Positions 63,161 through 64,000 of a stretch of DNA of 64,000 nucleotides are shown here, one piece after another; the first letter of the stretch is position 1; each line of letters starts with the position of its first letter. This stretch comes from JAFGRU01 sp016934985 (lineage in GTDB: Bacteria > Desulfobacterota > Desulfuromonadia > Desulfuromonadales > JAAYDE01), in contig CAXXJQ010000006.1 of assembly GCA_963665045.2 (NCBI GenBank), positions 124,001 through 188,000 on the forward strand, given 5' to 3'. Below the pieces are notes generated by a model. It saw nothing but the letters and a program-made list of their open reading frames with translations. It had not been told where the DNA came from and made no database searches. Position numbers and translations under genes: made by a program.

Positions 63161-63713
63161 ATGAAACAAATTCATCGGCTTTTTATTTTTTTCCCTCTGT
63201 TCCTGGCCCTCGGTTGCACCGGCCCGAAAATAACCCAGGATTTTGACCCAAGCATTGACTTCTCACGCCTGAATACCTACCAATGGCGTCTTCAGGAGGA
63301 CAAAAAACCTGAAAACAGCCTGGTCGACGAACGTCTTCATAGCGCCATCGACAACGCCCTGAAGGAAAAAGGCTACCAGCGAATTTATAGCGGCAGAGGG
63401 GATTTTTCGGTCTCCTACCAATACCGGATCACAAAAAACTTTGACTCTCCCAGCCTCCATACGGGAGTCGGAGTCGGCGGCAGCAGCTCGGGGGTGTTCG
63501 GCGGTATTGGCCTGGGTGCAATTGATTTCGGCGACCGCCGCGACGAAGCAACTCTGACCATCAACATCTGGGACGCTATTTCCGGCAGGCTGATCTGGCA
63601 AGGGGAGCAACACCCGGCAGGTTCCGCACCCCGGCGATGCAACGGCAGTTGCGGTGCATAATATCCGTCAAGTGGAGGATATCCTGGCAAAATTCCCTCC
63701 TCTGGCAAAATAG
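63161..63713 (+). pseudogene. DUF4136 lipoprotein with a frameshift near the 3' end
   Basis: The signal peptide has lipobox ALGC (Cys at residue 19) and is followed by a DUF4136 domain (FSRLNTYQWR, LKEKGYQRIYSGRGDFSVSYQY, a Gly/Ser-rich loop, TLTINIWDAISGRLIWQG). After residue 148 the frame gives GEQHPAGSAPRRC and stops at 63659. Removing one G from the run at 63602-63605 gives SNTRQVPHPG, then IRQVEDILAKFPPLAK, ending at 63713. This is the family's usual C-terminus. An outer-membrane or periplasmic lipoprotein of unknown function. Frameshift or sequence error. Confidence 0.85.
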
Positions 63714-63737
63714 CATCGACACTTGCGAGGGCTGCCA

Positions 63738-64000
63738 TTGTCTGGATACGATTTCCGCGACATTATCACCTTCTGGTTTGAAGAAACCGGCCCCGGAGAC
63801 TGGTGGAAGGGCGATCCCCACTTCGATCATTTAATAAAAAACAGGTTTCTCGGCGTTCACGCCGCCGCCTGCCGTTGTGAACTATTCCGCTGGCGGGAGA
63901 AACCTTTGGGAAGGCTGGCGGAAATCCTACTCCTCGATCAGTTTTCCCGCCACATTCATCGCGGCACTCCTGCATCCTTCGCCTTTGACCCAATGGCCCT
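63738..64000 (+). CDS. DUF924-family protein (5' part)
   Basis: The frame runs off the window edge. It reads FRDIITFWFEETGPGDWWKG, DHLIKNRFLGVHAAACRCEL, FRWREKPLGRLAEILLLDQF and SRHIHRGTPASFAFDP in sequence, the distinctive pattern of the DUF924 family, which has a TPR-like helical fold and no known enzyme activity. I place the start at TTG 63738, with GAGG about eight bases before it; another in-frame TTG lies at 63723. No ATG is available. It is probably in one transcript with the DUF4136 gene. Confidence 0.82.
   Translation, partial: MSGYDFRDIITFWFEETGPGDWWKGDPHFDHLIKNRFLGVHAAACRCELFRWREKPLGRLAEILLLDQFSRHIHRGTPASFAFDPMA

Overview
The window looks like a chromosomal segment of a Desulfuromonadales-type deltaproteobacterium, probably marine or brackish. 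This is inferred from gene content, not from a marker gene: a complete Na+-translocating NADH:quinone oxidoreductase operon, purA next to hisZ, pilT beside a small partner gene, an ACT/GlnE-like protein, several CBS-domain proteins and a chromosomal integron. There is no rRNA gene and no CRISPR array. Two tRNA genes (Glu, Lys) are present.

Layout. 1-6.6 kb is a chromosomal integron. The integrase gene is on the plus strand at 5557-6567, an attI-like region lies at 5418-5551, and cassettes run leftward on the minus strand. Four attC sites (4881-5008, 4278-4380, 3731-3833, 78-181) delimit four whole cassettes and the start of a fifth. An IS1182-type element, itself split by an IS3-type element, sits at one attC/cassette boundary. 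The integrase has lost its IntI-specific segment in frame. 6.7-9 kb holds rnhA, trmO and two CBS genes. 9.2-18.4 kb is the NQR locus: nqrABCDEF plus a small Cys-rich membrane protein. It is followed by an IS1634-type element and a damaged apbE, the gene for the enzyme that flavinylates NqrB and NqrC. 19.5-26.6 kb holds an EIIA-ClC-CBS fusion, an M24 peptidase, a YkgJ-like protein, a RAYT transposase and an HD phosphohydrolase. 26.7-36.5 kb is mostly housekeeping: tRNAs, purA, hisZ, pepA, pilT and an IscU-Mrp fusion.

36.5-47.9 kb is one minus-strand operon of seven exported proteins. Five of them are diverged paralogues of a family I do not recognise; three share both an N-terminal and a C-terminal module. 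This is the best candidate for an undescribed system. 48-64 kb holds pepD, a photolyase-related gene, two solute-binding proteins, a STAS-like protein, a histidine-kinase remnant, PBP1b with a TPR lipoprotein, a CAAX-protease-related protein, a PPC-domain protein, a frameshifted ACT/GlnE-like gene, a frameshifted DUF4136 lipoprotein and the start of a DUF924 gene.

Running through the window is a family of structured intergenic repeats of about 100-150 bp (five clear and two degenerate copies). One copy sits directly downstream of the RAYT gene, suggesting a REP/RAYT-type system. Three genes (apbE, the GlnE-like gene, the DUF4136 gene) carry single-base shifts in homopolymer runs, which may be real decay or sequence error.
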